Both the position numbers and the translations under genes were made by a program. This document shows, piece by piece, positions 9,053 to 18,043 of a stretch of 64,000 bases of DNA (the stretch's first letter is position 1; each line of letters begins with the position of its first letter). The notes beneath the pieces were generated by a model. It did no database searches. It saw only the letters and a program-made list of their open reading frames with translations, and was not told the origin of the DNA. Source of the stretch: Stappia sp. BW2 (GTDB lineage Bacteria; Pseudomonadota; Alphaproteobacteria; Rhizobiales; Stappiaceae); the NCBI RefSeq assembly GCF_008107695.1, contig NZ_VIRG01000066.1, positions 434,001-498,000 of the forward strand, given 5' to 3'.

Positions 9053-9322
9053 TCAATGCATCGACAGCCATTCACGGGCCGAACGCTGCGCTTCGGCGAT
9101 TTCGGTCGAGGACATTTCACCGGAGATTTCCTTGCGGTAACGTGCTGCGTCCTTGTTGCCCTTGAGAGCGGCAATGTTGAACCACTTATGCGCGGTGATC
9201 AGGTCCGTCGCGCCATGACGGCCACATGCGCTGTCCAGACCCATCTGGAACAGGATGTCAGCGGTAACCGGCTTTTCGCCGATGATGGCCATATCGGCCG
9301 AGTTGATTTCAAAACGAGCCAT
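9053..9322 (-). CDS. Sel1-repeat small protein
   Basis: The 89-residue product contains one Sel1-like alpha-helical repeat (LITAHKWFNIAALKGNKDAARYR, shown in pieces: AHKWFNIAALKGN then DAARYR) followed by a charged helix ending REWLSMH. Sel1 repeats mediate protein contacts. Such short single-repeat proteins are common in alphaproteobacteria and have no assigned role. The ATG at 9322 follows GGGGAGCG. No operon partner; it is divergent from the DUF2147 genes. Confidence 0.7.
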   Translation of the reverse strand: MARFEINSADMAIIGEKPVTADILFQMGLDSACGRHGATDLITAHKWFNIAALKGNKDAARYRKEISGEMSSTEIAEAQRSAREWLSMH

Positions 9323-9860
9323 AACGCTCCCCTTTCGTCGTCTTTTCGACTTCTGTGGAACGGGCCGATCCTTCTGGATCGACCGTTCCGGTTCCTACTG
9401 CCTATCGGTCGCGTTGCTGAACACAAATGCCCGCCACGGACCGACCCAAGAAACACAAGCTTTCACGAAGCTTTCCCCGTTGTTTCTTGATCTCTACTTC
9501 ATCAGCAGCAGTTAAAAGGGGCGTTAAGAGACAGGTTTAACGTAATGCGAATAAAATTTTAAATAAGTCTGAAATTCACAATGCGGTAAGTATGTGGTTG
9601 AAATTTCCTCTTTTCAATCAATCACATTCTCCGAAAATTTGACAAGGTCGATCAACCTTCTGTTCACCATGGATTCGTTTCCACATCTCTTTGTCTGACT
9701 GTGTCCCTCTCCGGGGCTACCAGATCGCAGCGCTTCGCTTTCTCTCCACCAGCACAAGGTTTTCGGTAGAGGTGACGTTGGGTGACGGCTTTTCAGCGGG
9801 TTTTCAGGCCTATACATTCCCTTTCCGTAAACGGAAGGCTTTCCGCTTTGGGAGGAACAA
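9323..9860. other. Intergenic interval between divergent genes
   Basis: About 540 bases separate the Sel1 gene (leftward) from the first DUF2147 gene (rightward). The stretch 9510-9650 is AT-rich and holds a possible -35 TTGACA (9640-9645), so promoters in both directions are likely. I see no gene or structured RNA. Confidence 0.4.
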
Positions 9861-10283
9861 ATGCTCAAGACCATTCTGACGTCCGCATTTCTGGCGGGCG
9901 CCCTCATCACCACAACGGCAACGATATCCCTGGCCGGCGATGCCACGGGCGACTGGGTCCGGCCCAACGGCGCTTCCAAGATCCGGATCAGCTCCTGCGG
10001 CAGCTCCCTGTGCGGCAAGCTGATCTGGCTGAGAGACCCGCGCAATGACACGAAGAACCCGGACGCGGCCAAACGGGATCGGCCGCTACTGGGCGTGCAG
10101 ATCGTTCACGCCATGAAGCCGACCGACAAGGAAGATCAGTGGAAGGGCAAGGTCTATAACGCCGAGGATGGCAAGACCTATACCGGTTTCATTGAACTGA
10201 CGTCCGCCAACGCGCTGAAGCTGGAGGGTTGCGTCATGGGTGGCCTGATCTGCAAGGGGGAAACCTGGAAACGGGTGCAATAA
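9861..10283 (+). CDS. DUF2147 exported protein, first of an adjacent pair
   Basis: The 140-residue product has a signal peptide (about residues 1-25, cleavage near SLAG-DA) and a mature DUF2147 domain: GDWVRPNGASKIRISSCG, CGKLIWLRDP, then WKGKVYN, DGKTYTG, LEGCV and a terminal ETWKRV. Four Cys in the mature part probably form disulfides. The periplasmic function is unknown. A good ribosome binding site (GGGAGGAAC) precedes ATG 9861. It is followed by a second, diverged DUF2147 gene, suggesting tandem duplication. Confidence 0.85.
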   Translation: MLKTILTSAFLAGALITTTATISLAGDATGDWVRPNGASKIRISSCGSSLCGKLIWLRDPRNDTKNPDAAKRDRPLLGVQIVHAMKPTDKEDQWKGKVYNAEDGKTYTGFIELTSANALKLEGCVMGGLICKGETWKRVQ

Positions 10284-10397
10284 ACGCCTGACCAGAGCCT
10301 GAAATTGCCAAATCAACTGATTTGGCCTTTCCTCCGTCGCAATTGCCGGTCACAGATTGTGGCGCAGTCGTCACCAGCATTGCGGCGGGGGATAATC

Positions 10398-10871
10398 TTG
10401 GTTCCTTTTTCTTTCTTTGTGTCTGCTTTTCCAGCTTCCAAACTTTATTCACGCGCGGGTCTGTTTGCGCTTCTGCTTGCGGGGGCTGGTGGAGAAGCCG
10501 CGGCCGCGCCGGACATCAACGGCAAATGGCAGACACCGGCAGGGGCCGTCATCAAGATTGAAAAATGCGGCAAGGTGCCCTGTGGCAAGATCGTCCGGTT
10601 TCCGGCGCCCAAAGGCTATTCCATGGAATCCACGCCGGATCTCAAAAACAATGACCCAAGCAAGCGCAAGCGGAAGGTGCTCGGCCTGACCGTGCTCTGG
10701 CGGCTTGCACCGCAAAAGAATAGCTGGAAAGGTCGGGTCTACGACCCTCGGCGCGGCTTCAGCGCAAATGCCACCGTACACCGCAAAAGCGCATCCGCCC
10801 TGGAAGTACAGGGCTGCGTCCGCGTTGTCTTCAATGTGTGCGAGAAGGAAACCTGGCGCCGGGTCGACTGA
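10398..10871 (+). CDS. DUF2147 exported protein, second of an adjacent pair
   Basis: About 157 residues. A signal peptide (hydrophobic AGLFALLLAGAGGEAAAA) leads into the same domain plan as its neighbour: NGKWQTPAGAVIKIEKCG, CGKIVRF, SWKGRVYDP, LEVQGCV and ETWRRVD. I place the start at TTG 10398 because GCGGGGGAT lies 6-8 bases upstream and the result is a normal signal peptide; a longer frame reaches back to a TTG at 10305. It lies 114 bases after its paralogue and 33 bases before the DUF4440 gene on the same strand. Function unknown. Confidence 0.78.
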   Translation: MVPFSFFVSAFPASKLYSRAGLFALLLAGAGGEAAAAPDINGKWQTPAGAVIKIEKCGKVPCGKIVRFPAPKGYSMESTPDLKNNDPSKRKRKVLGLTVLWRLAPQKNSWKGRVYDPRRGFSANATVHRKSASALEVQGCVRVVFNVCEKETWRRVD

Positions 10872-10904
10872 CCACGCCAATTTCCAAGATCAGCCCGGTG
10901 AACC

Positions 10905-11303
10905 ATGCCTGACACGAGCCTCCAGCCAGCGGATGTCGAAACGCTCACAAGGCTGGAAGAAAGCCTGTGGCAGACCGAAACGCGTTACGATCCGGTCCTG
11001 ATGGATCAGCTTTTTGCGGACGACTTTTTGGAATTCGGCCGATCCGGCCGTGTTTACACGCGTGAAGACCTGATCCTGCCTGCAAGTGCCAAGCGGCCCA
11101 TCGATATGCGTTTGCCCCTGCCCCGCCTGAGGTTCACGCTGATCGACACGAACTCGGTGCTCGTGACCTATGTCAGCGAAGTCCGACGCGAGAGCGGTGA
11201 GGTTGAACGGGCGAACCGCAGTTCGATCTGGAGCAGACATAACGGAGCCTGGAAACTGAGGTTCCATCAGGGCACGCCGATCCAGACACCGGCTGATACC
11301 TGA
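10905..11303 (+). CDS. DUF4440 (NTF2-like) protein
   Basis: The 132-residue protein shows the NTF2-like/DUF4440 cone fold pattern: an N-terminal helix LEESLWQTETRYDPVLMDQLFADDFLEFGRSG (read as three parts), then strands with VLVTYVSEV and a C-terminal SIWSRHNGAWKLRFHQGT. Members are small ligand-binding or enzyme-like proteins with unassigned substrates. It follows the DUF2147 genes closely and is convergent with the GNAT gene, whose stop lies 5 bases away. Confidence 0.75.
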   Translation: MPDTSLQPADVETLTRLEESLWQTETRYDPVLMDQLFADDFLEFGRSGRVYTREDLILPASAKRPIDMRLPLPRLRFTLIDTNSVLVTYVSEVRRESGEVERANRSSIWSRHNGAWKLRFHQGTPIQTPADT

Positions 11304-11307
11304 AGGC

Positions 11308-11784
11308 TCAGACGAACATCTTCTTGTAGCCGAGATGACTTTGATCATAGCCAAGGCGTTTGTAGAAGTGATGGGAGCCTTCACGTTCCTTGTTCGACGT
11401 CAGTTGCACCATGCAGGCGTTGCCCTGTCGTGCCAGGTCCTCGGCCTTCTCCATCATCAACCTGCCGATGCCGGCGCCGCGCTGGTCTGCGCGCACATGA
11501 ACGCTTTCCAGTTCCACCCTGGGGCGGCCCTGAAAGGCGAGGCCCTTCATGAAATGAATCTGGAAGGTACCAACCACCTCGCCCCTTTCCGAAAGCGCTA
11601 CATAGATGTCGCACTCAGGAGCCGTAACCAGAGCATCAAAAGCTGCTCGGTAGTCCTGCCAGTCGGCAAACTCCTTGTCCTTGCGCACGCTGGTTGCGCC
11701 CGCATTGATGATAGCAACAATCTCACGCAGATGTTCCGGGCGGGCTTTTTCGATGGAAATCGCTGAGTGTGTTGTGTCCGGCAT
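11308..11784 (-). CDS. GNAT family N-acetyltransferase
   Basis: The 158-residue product carries GNAT motifs: ARPEHLREIVAIINAG near the N-terminus, strand GEVVGTFQIHFM, the acetyl-CoA pyrophosphate loop RADQRGAGIGRLMMEKAE (Q/RxxGxG/A), and a C-terminal HHFYKRLGYDQSHLGYKKMF. It transfers an acetyl group from acetyl-CoA to an unknown amine. The EGSHHFYKRLGY ending is typical of small-molecule or amino-acid acetyltransferases. It lies 35 bases downstream of the GT39-like gene on the same strand and may share its transcript. Confidence 0.85.
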   Translation of the reverse strand: MPDTTHSAISIEKARPEHLREIVAIINAGATSVRKDKEFADWQDYRAAFDALVTAPECDIYVALSERGEVVGTFQIHFMKGLAFQGRPRVELESVHVRADQRGAGIGRLMMEKAEDLARQGNACMVQLTSNKEREGSHHFYKRLGYDQSHLGYKKMFV

Positions 11785-11819
11785 GATCGGTTCGCGCCTT
11801 TGGTCGGGAAAGTGTTCGG

Positions 11820-13364
11820 TCAGCGGCAGACGGGGCTTTCAGGCGGGAGCTTGGCAACGCCCCACCAGCTCGTCCGCCAACCGGTTGCCTTCCACAAATG
11901 CGGCCAGGCGCCGGTCAGATATGTTGCCTCCAGCGGCTCGGCAGCGCCCCAGAAAGCGGCTTGCTGAAAGCGCTCTGCGGCAGGCGCATCCGGCTCCCTG
12001 TCGCCCTCTTCCCAGATGAAGAAACAGCTTGAACGTGGCGGCGTTCTGGCCGGAATGGCCTTGGTTACAAGGCGGGCGTCAGGGAAGAGAACCCTCAGGT
12101 TGCCGCCGGTGTAACCATCGTCAGCAACCAGGGTCGCGTCCGCTGCTCCCAGTTCGGCCAGTGGCGCTTTCAGGTCCGCGTAGGGCTTCATATGCCGGCA
12201 CTTGCCACCGCACCAGAATTTGTCCGGGGCTATCAACCCGGGAACGCGGGCAAGAAAGGCAACGGCGACGACTGCCAGAAGAATGGCTGTCAGCCAGCGC
12301 CACTGTCTTTGGAAACCAAAGCGCTCGAGATCGGCGAACAGCCACACGGGCAACAGCAACAGCAGCGGGTGCATGTGCCGTTCCTTCACGTAGGTCGCGC
12401 CGGTAAGCGCAATCATCAGCGCGGTCAGCAGGATCATCACCAGAACCGTGCGCCCGCACAGGCGCGCCACGTTACTGACGGGGGGTGTTTCGGGTTGCCT
12501 GCGACCGAGATAGCGTGGCCAGAACAACAGCAGCAGTAGCGGAACCAGCGGAACGGAAAAGCCGACAAGTCCGAAGGCAAGCTTCCCGAGCCCTTCGCCG
12601 GCGCGCATCAGATGGGATGTTTGTGCGCTGACGCCCATGGTGTCGGAGACCGATGCCAGCAGCTTCAGCCCTTCGCTGAAGATCCAGTAGGCGTAAGGGC
12701 TGTAGATCAGTGCCGCCGCAAAGGGCACGAGCACCAGACCTGAAACACGCAGCCGGCTGCGCCAGGATTGGTCGCTTGCCGCGGCCAGGATCAGGGCCAG
12801 AACGAAAATCGGGTAGGAATGCTTGCCGAGCAGCCCTGCCCCGGCCGCCATGCCGAACAACACGTAGAAGCCGAGCCGCCCCGTCTCCAGTGCCTTCAGG
12901 AAGAAGAAAGCGCTCATGGCGCAAGCGGTGGTCAGAACCACCGTGTGGGTCACACCTTCATGAAGGTTCCAGCCGAACTGGTAGAACAGCGAATAGGAAA
13001 AGACACACAGCGCCGCAAGGCGCGTGTCGTGAATGGCCTTGCGCGCGATCAGGAACAGAAACAGCGCGGCTATGGAAATCAGGGTGTATTTGACGAAAAG
13101 CGCCGCCCAGATCGTCGGGCCGAACACCTGTTGCGCAGACCAGAGCAGCCACTCGTAAAGCGGCGGCTGACGCAGCATGTAACCGGGCTCCAGGGTCTGC
13201 ACCAGAACGTTCTCGAACATGTCGTCCGTGCCGAGCACCGGCGTGTTCAGTGCCCTCAGCAGGATATGCGCGAGCCCCCAGAGGGCGACGATGGCCCAGA
13301 CGCCAGCAGGCGTTGCATAAAACGGAGCCGGCCTTGTCCCGGCGGTCGAACTGCGAAACATCAT
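11820..13364 (-). CDS. GT39/ArnT-like membrane glycosyltransferase
   Basis: About 514 residues with roughly ten membrane segments. The first periplasmic loop contains the acidic pair in NTPVLGTDDMFENV and the motif QPPLYEWLLW, which matches the catalytic and conserved region of the PMT/ArnT (GT39) clan. These enzymes transfer sugars from a polyprenyl-phosphate donor on the periplasmic side. A long C-terminal soluble part ends with a Trp-rich segment. The longer frame starts at 13424, inside the terminator of the ABC operon, so I prefer the ATG pair at 13364/13361. Acceptor unknown. Confidence 0.8.
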   Translation of the reverse strand: MMFRSSTAGTRPAPFYATPAGVWAIVALWGLAHILLRALNTPVLGTDDMFENVLVQTLEPGYMLRQPPLYEWLLWSAQQVFGPTIWAALFVKYTLISIAALFLFLIARKAIHDTRLAALCVFSYSLFYQFGWNLHEGVTHTVVLTTACAMSAFFFLKALETGRLGFYVLFGMAAGAGLLGKHSYPIFVLALILAAASDQSWRSRLRVSGLVLVPFAAALIYSPYAYWIFSEGLKLLASVSDTMGVSAQTSHLMRAGEGLGKLAFGLVGFSVPLVPLLLLLFWPRYLGRRQPETPPVSNVARLCGRTVLVMILLTALMIALTGATYVKERHMHPLLLLLPVWLFADLERFGFQRQWRWLTAILLAVVAVAFLARVPGLIAPDKFWCGGKCRHMKPYADLKAPLAELGAADATLVADDGYTGGNLRVLFPDARLVTKAIPARTPPRSSCFFIWEEGDREPDAPAAERFQQAAFWGAAEPLEATYLTGAWPHLWKATGWRTSWWGVAKLPPESPVCR

Positions 13365-13425
13365 GGCAGGGGGATACAAGATTTTCAGAAGCCTGTAACC
13401 TCGCATTTTCCCATGCGAAAACAAA

Positions 13426-13452
13426 AAACGCGCGGCTTGGCACCGCGCGTTT
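13426..13452 (-). terminator. Rho-independent terminator of the amino-acid ABC operon
   Basis: A 10-bp stem AAACGCGCGG / CCGCGCGTTT with a 7-base loop. Read on the minus strand it is followed by TTTTTTGTTTTC. It lies 21 bases after the binding-protein stop codon. Confidence 0.85.
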
Positions 13453-13473
13453 CAAGCGTTCATCCGGATGGCT

Positions 13474-14262
13474 TCAAAGGGCTGGCAACGGCGGCAGTGG
13501 TGTCTTCAGCCATTTCTTCGAAAGTTCATCCAGCTTGCCGTTCAGCTTCTTGTGCAGAACGAAAACATTGACCCACTGCAGCAGGTCGATGTTGCCCGTC
13601 TTCACACCAATGAAAGACGGCGAGTTGGCGATGATGAACTTGTTTTCCAGATCGAAGTCCGGGTTGTCATTGGAAATACCCAGCGCGACCATGTTGCCGG
13701 TCACGATGACATCTGCCTGGCCGGAAACATAGGCAGCGATGGTGGCGGCATTGTCGCCAAACCGGATGATCTCGGCATCTTCCGGCGCATCCGCCGTGAT
13801 TGCCAGATCTTCAAGCGTGCCGCTGGTGACGGCGATTTTCTTGCCCGAGAAATCCTCGATGGCGGATACTTCAACGTCAGGCTTGGCAAAGGCTCCGGAA
13901 AAGAACGGGGCATAGGCAGAAGAGAACCAGATCGACTTTGCCCTTTCCGGATTGGCACCGAGCGTCGCGATTACCAGATCCGCCTTGTCTGTTTCCAGAA
14001 ACGGAATGCGCTGTTTGGAGGTGACGGGCACCAGTTCCAGTTCGACGCCGAGATCTTCGGCAATCATCTTGGCGACGTCGATATCGTAGCCTTCATACTC
14101 GCCTTCGCTGCCCAGCGAGCCGAATGGCGGAAAGTTTTCCGGTGTAGCGATCTTGATCTTGCCGGCTTCCAGAATGTCCTTCAGCTCTGCGGATGCGGGA
14201 CTTGCGATCATCAAGGCGGCAGATACCGCCAAGCCGGTCAGCCCCAGAAATCTTTTCAACAT
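13474..14262 (-). CDS. Amino-acid-type ABC transporter substrate-binding protein
   Basis: The 262-residue protein has a signal peptide (MLKRFLGLTGLAVSAALMIASPASA) and a family 3 periplasmic binding fold: IATPENFPPFGSL, YEGYDIDVAKMIAEDLGVELE, then the domain-hinge pattern KKIAVTSGTLEDL and a C-terminal helical stretch WVNVFVLHKKLNGKLDELSKKW. It probably binds an amino acid or a related organic acid in the periplasm. It is the last gene of a three-gene leftward operon after two permeases. No ATPase gene is present in the operon. Confidence 0.9.
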   Translation of the reverse strand: MLKRFLGLTGLAVSAALMIASPASAELKDILEAGKIKIATPENFPPFGSLGSEGEYEGYDIDVAKMIAEDLGVELELVPVTSKQRIPFLETDKADLVIATLGANPERAKSIWFSSAYAPFFSGAFAKPDVEVSAIEDFSGKKIAVTSGTLEDLAITADAPEDAEIIRFGDNAATIAAYVSGQADVIVTGNMVALGISNDNPDFDLENKFIIANSPSFIGVKTGNIDLLQWVNVFVLHKKLNGKLDELSKKWLKTPLPPLPAL

Positions 14263-14301
14263 TACGCGACCCTCCTTCGGTTGTTCTTCAAGCGCGATTT
14301 G

Positions 14302-15012
14302 TCAGGTGGCGGCGGCAGCCCCACCTCTGGACGATGCGGACCCAAGACGCCTTTCCAGACGCCGCGACCACACAGACAACGGAAAACACAGAGAAAAGTA
14401 GATCATCGCCATCAGCGGATAGATGACGAAGGGCTGAGTGCCGGGCACGGGTGCGTTCGCCCAGCGTTTGCCAATCGTCATAAGGTCGTGAAAGCCGATG
14501 ATGTAGGCAAGAGACGTACCCTTGATGATCTGCACCATGAAGCCGACCGTAGGCGCAATGGCCAGGCGAAACGCCTGTGGCAGAATGATCAGAAGCATGA
14601 TCTGCGCAAAGGTCATGCCCAGCGCCTTGCCGCCTTCATGCTGACCTGCAGGAATGGCTGTCAGTGCCCCGCGCCAGACTTCAGCCAGATAGGCGCTGGT
14701 ATAAAGCGTCAGGGCAATGCCGGCCGCCCGCCACGGATCCACCTGGATCTTGAATAGATGCGGAACACCCAGCCCAAGCAGGAACAGCAGCATCAACAGG
14801 GGGACTGACTGGAACAGCCAGGTGTAGGCAGTGAAGATCCGGCGAAGTGTCCTGACCGGCGAGACCCGAGCGGCGGTGACGCACGCACCGATCAAGCCGC
14901 CACCGATGAAAGCGATCAGCGACAGATAGATCGTATATTGGGTCGCTTCCACAAGCTGGAACAGGACGATGCCAAAAGGCTTGCCAAGGATAGCGACAAA
15001 GGCGTCTTTCAT
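14302..15012 (-). CDS. Amino-acid ABC transporter permease (HisM/GlnP type)
   Basis: About 236 residues with five or so membrane helices. The EAA loop that docks the ATPase is recognisable (EGGKALGMTFAQIMLLIILPQAFRLAI, around residues 145-170). The N-terminal region YTIYLSLIAFIGGGLIGA is typical of the HisMQ family. Its ATG at 15012 overlaps the upstream permease stop in an ATGA junction, so the two are translationally coupled and should form a heterodimeric channel. A longer start at 15027 is possible but less economical. Confidence 0.9.
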   Translation of the reverse strand: MKDAFVAILGKPFGIVLFQLVEATQYTIYLSLIAFIGGGLIGACVTAARVSPVRTLRRIFTAYTWLFQSVPLLMLLFLLGLGVPHLFKIQVDPWRAAGIALTLYTSAYLAEVWRGALTAIPAGQHEGGKALGMTFAQIMLLIILPQAFRLAIAPTVGFMVQIIKGTSLAYIIGFHDLMTIGKRWANAPVPGTQPFVIYPLMAMIYFSLCFPLSVWSRRLERRLGSASSRGGAAAAT

Positions 15013-15689
15013 CGAACCACCTTCCATTTGAACAGCCAGTCATGCAGCAGCGACAGGACTGTTTTGAACCCCAGCGACATCAGCAGATAGATGATCGTGA
15101 GCGTGAAGAAGATCTCGAAAGATCGGAAATTCCGGCTGTCGATGAACAGGCCTGCCCAGGTCAGGTCGGTAACGCCAATTTCCGAAATGATGCCGGTCGT
15201 CAGGAACAGGAAGATGAACTGACTGTTGAGCGAGGGAAACATGGAGGCGACCGCCTGAGGCAGGCACACCTTCACGAAGCTGAGCCAGCGCGGCAGGCCG
15301 AGCGCATCGGCGGCCTCAGTCTGACCATCATCAAGGGAGGCCAACCCCGCGCGAAGGATCTCGGCAAAATAGGCGGAAAAATTGATCGAGAGCGCCAGCA
15401 GTGCATGGGCCCAGAAGGGCCATTGATAGCCAAGCAGCAGCGGCAGCCCGAAAGCGACGAAAAACATCTGCACGATCAGGGGCGTGTTCCGGATGAATTC
15501 CACATAAGCCGCCGCCACTTGGGCCAGAACCGGGATCTTGTAATGACGGACAGCGGCCAACAGTACGGCCAGCAGAAACCCGAGAACGCCGCCGCCGATC
15601 GTCAGCGCGGCACTGATGAAAGCCCCCTTGGCAAGAAGCCACAGGTATTCCGGATTCCGGTATATCTCGAAAAATCTAAGGTTTGACAT
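15009..15689 (-). CDS. Amino-acid ABC transporter permease (HisQ type)
   Basis: The 226-residue integral membrane protein contains the HisMQ signature: GAFISAALTIGGGVLGFLLAVLLA, YVEFIRNTPLIVQMFFVAFGLP, YFAEILRAGLASL, and an EAA loop TEAADALGLPRWLSFVKVCLPQAV. It is the first gene of the operon, with AT-rich sequence upstream (15690-15900) where the promoter should lie. With the second permease it forms the membrane channel. The energising ATPase must come from elsewhere in the genome. Confidence 0.9.
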   Translation of the reverse strand: MSNLRFFEIYRNPEYLWLLAKGAFISAALTIGGGVLGFLLAVLLAAVRHYKIPVLAQVAAAYVEFIRNTPLIVQMFFVAFGLPLLLGYQWPFWAHALLALSINFSAYFAEILRAGLASLDDGQTEAADALGLPRWLSFVKVCLPQAVASMFPSLNSQFIFLFLTTGIISEIGVTDLTWAGLFIDSRNFRSFEIFFTLTIIYLLMSLGFKTVLSLLHDWLFKWKVVR

Positions 15690-15935
15690 TCATGCCAACC
15701 AGAGAAGCAAGGCCACCCTTCATCTCATTCTTCCAATGGTTCGAACCTGAGCCCAAAAAGCAAGGCTTGTGCCAAAGGAAAGAATTGGAGGTCTGCGCAG
15801 TAAATCTGCGACACTACTTTAAGTATAAGCGAACGACGAAGGCATTTGCCTATTTATTGATCAGGGTCTTTTTTGAGCAAACTGTAATCGCCCGACATAA
15901 ACGGAAATCAGGGCCGTCAGCAAGAGCGGGCCGCT

Positions 15936-16331
15936 TCAGTCCACAAAGGTCCAGGTATCGGCACCGTCGAAATGGCGCAGGCCGATGGCTTCGATGGTAC
16001 CGGGAGGGGCAAGGCGGAGGTTTACGGCCAGGCGGTCGGGATAGTCTGCCGACAGGCTTTGCCAGTGCGTGGTGCAGCCGCAGGTGCTGCATGTATAGAA
16101 CGCCAGCCCCTTGTCACCCCAGGAATAACTGAGCGTTGCACCGGGTGCTGCCTTGATCTCGATATCGCCGGTTTTCCCATGGCCCCAGATGGTGCCAAGA
16201 CGGCGGCAGAGAGAGCAGTTGCATTCAACAGCGTGACGAGGCGGTGTCTTCATTTCATAAGACACAGCCCCGCAATGGCAGGAACCGGTGATGGGCAGCT
16301 CGACTTTCGAAGCTGTCCCCTCACCGGCCAT
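15936..16331 (-). CDS. GFA-family zinc protein (glutathione-dependent formaldehyde-activating-like)
   Basis: The 131-residue product has the GFA zinc-site pattern: CHCGAVSYEM, then CNCSLCRR about 15 residues later, and a second Cys pair in YTCSTCGCTTHWQS. These residues bind two zincs in the Gfa fold. The founding member was proposed to accelerate glutathione-formaldehyde adduct formation, but most members have unknown roles. It starts 4 bases after the gatB stop on the same strand, so it is probably read through from gatB. Confidence 0.85.
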   Translation of the reverse strand: MAGEGTASKVELPITGSCHCGAVSYEMKTPPRHAVECNCSLCRRLGTIWGHGKTGDIEIKAAPGATLSYSWGDKGLAFYTCSTCGCTTHWQSLSADYPDRLAVNLRLAPPGTIEAIGLRHFDGADTWTFVD

Positions 16332-16335
16332 GGTC

Positions 16336-17814
16336 TTATTCCAGACCGATCTTCTGTTTCAGCATGTCGCTGACGGCCTGCGGGTTAGCCTTGCCCTGAG
16401 ACTGTTTCATCACCTGGCCGACGAACCAGCCGAGCAGACCCGGCTTGGCGATGGCCTGCTGAACCTTGTCCGGGTTTGCGGCAATGATCTCGTCGACGAT
16501 GGCTTCAATGGCACCGAGGTCGGTCACCTGCTTCATGCCCTCTGTTTCAACGACTTCTGCGGGATCTCTGCCCGTTTCGTAGACGATCTCGTAGACATCT
16601 TTTGCAATTTTTCCAGAGATTGTGCTGTTCGATATCATCTGCACAATGGCACTGTTTGCTTCTGGTGAAACAACCATCAGATTGACGGGTACGTCTTTGT
16701 TAACCCGGCCCAAATGTTCGTTTATCAACCAATTAGCTGCTCGCTTCGCGTCAACACCTGTTGCAATCATTTTATCAAAATAGTCAGCTAATTCTTTCTC
16801 CGATACAAGCACGGAGGCATCGTAAGGGGAAAGGCCAAGTGAAACGAAACGATTCTTCTTCTGATCCGGCAATTCCGGCAGGTGCTGTGCCAGTTCGTCG
16901 ACGAATTCCTGCGTGAACTCCAGCGGCAGCAGATCCGGGTCCGGGAAATAGCGGTAGTCATGCGCTTCTTCCTTGGAGCGCATGGACCGCGTTTCACCCT
17001 TTACCGCGTCGAACAGGCGGGTTTCCTGATCGATGGAGCCGCCGTCTTCCAGAATGGCAACCTGACGGCGGGCTTCATATTCGATGGCCTGACCGACGAA
17101 ACGGATCGAGTTGACGTTCTTTATCTCGCAGCGGGTGCCGAATTCACCGCCCGGGCGGCGCACAGAAACGTTGACGTCAGCCCGCATGGAGCCCTGGTCC
17201 ATGTTGCCGTCGCAGGTGCCGAGATAACGCAGGATGGTGCGCAACTTGGTCAGATAGGCCTTGGCTTCGTCAGAAGAGCGCAGATCCGGCTTGGAGACGA
17301 TTTCCATCAGAGCCACGCCGGAGCGGTTCAGGTCGACGAACGACATGGTCGGATGCTGGTCATGTAACGACTTGCCGGCGTCCTGTTCCAGGTGCAGACG
17401 CTCGACACCGATCTCGACCTGTTCGTCCGGCATGTCGAGCAGGATCTTGCCCTCGCCGACAATCGGCTGCTTGAACTGGGAAATCTGGTAGCCCTGCGGC
17501 AGATCCGGGTAGAAGTAGTTCTTGCGGTCGAACACGGATTTCAGATTGATCTCGGCCTTGAGCCCGAGGCCGGTGCGGATCGCCTGACGCACGCATGCCT
17601 CGTTGATCACCGGCAACATGCCCGGCATCGCCGCGTCGACAAGGCTGACGTTATCGTTTGGGTCCTTGCCGAATTCCGTGGAGGCGCCGGAAAAGAGCTT
17701 GGCTTCGGACGTGACCTGGGCATGGACTTCCATACCGATCACGATTTCCCAATCGCCCGTCGCGCCCTTGATGAATTTCTTCGGATCGGGTGTGCGTACG
17801 TCGACAATCGTCAT
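16336..17814 (-). CDS. gatB: Asp-tRNA(Asn)/Glu-tRNA(Gln) amidotransferase subunit B
   Basis: The 492-residue protein is GatB of the GatCAB complex, which converts misacylated Glu-tRNA(Gln) and Asp-tRNA(Asn) to the correct amidated forms by ATP-dependent transamidation. Landmarks: [13 protein letters not shown] near the N-terminus, the [19 protein letters not shown] motif, [17 protein letters not shown], and the tRNA-binding YqeY-like C-terminal domain ending [21 protein letters not shown] 17814 is preferred over a TTG at 17823. gatA and gatC are not in the window. The segment 16561-16860 is much less GC-rich than the rest of the gene (see findings). Confidence 0.97.
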   Translation of the reverse strand: MTIVDVRTPDPKKFIKGATGDWEIVIGMEVHAQVTSEAKLFSGASTEFGKDPNDNVSLVDAAMPGMLPVINEACVRQAIRTGLGLKAEINLKSVFDRKNYFYPDLPQGYQISQFKQPIVGEGKILLDMPDEQVEIGVERLHLEQDAGKSLHDQHPTMSFVDLNRSGVALMEIVSKPDLRSSDEAKAYLTKLRTILRYLGTCDGNMDQGSMRADVNVSVRRPGGEFGTRCEIKNVNSIRFVGQAIEYEARRQVAILEDGGSIDQETRLFDAVKGETRSMRSKEEAHDYRYFPDPDLLPLEFTQEFVDELAQHLPELPDQKKNRFVSLGLSPYDASVLVSEKELADYFDKMIATGVDAKRAANWLINEHLGRVNKDVPVNLMVVSPEANSAIVQMISNSTISGKIAKDVYEIVYETGRDPAEVVETEGMKQVTDLGAIEAIVDEIIAANPDKVQQAIAKPGLLGWFVGQVMKQSQGKANPQAVSDMLKQKIGLE

Positions 17815-18043
17815 AGTCGTCAAAAATCCTGTTCGTTTTGATTTCGCGCTCGATCAAACAGCGGGGAAGACTTGCTGCGGCGCGAATTTGTAGCCGTTTG
17901 ATGACCTAGTCGGGAATTGTCCCGGCTGCAAGGTTTTCCTTGCCCGAAACGTCGGCTTTCGCACAGCAGGACGCAACTTCGTCGCTGAACGGCCTGACAA
18001 TCCCCTCCCTGCAGCGGCTGACCTTGGGGCCAGCCAGATTGGG

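Noticed and set aside
13468-14757. Plus-strand open frame of 429 codons
   Set aside because: Antisense to the amino-acid binding protein and permease genes.
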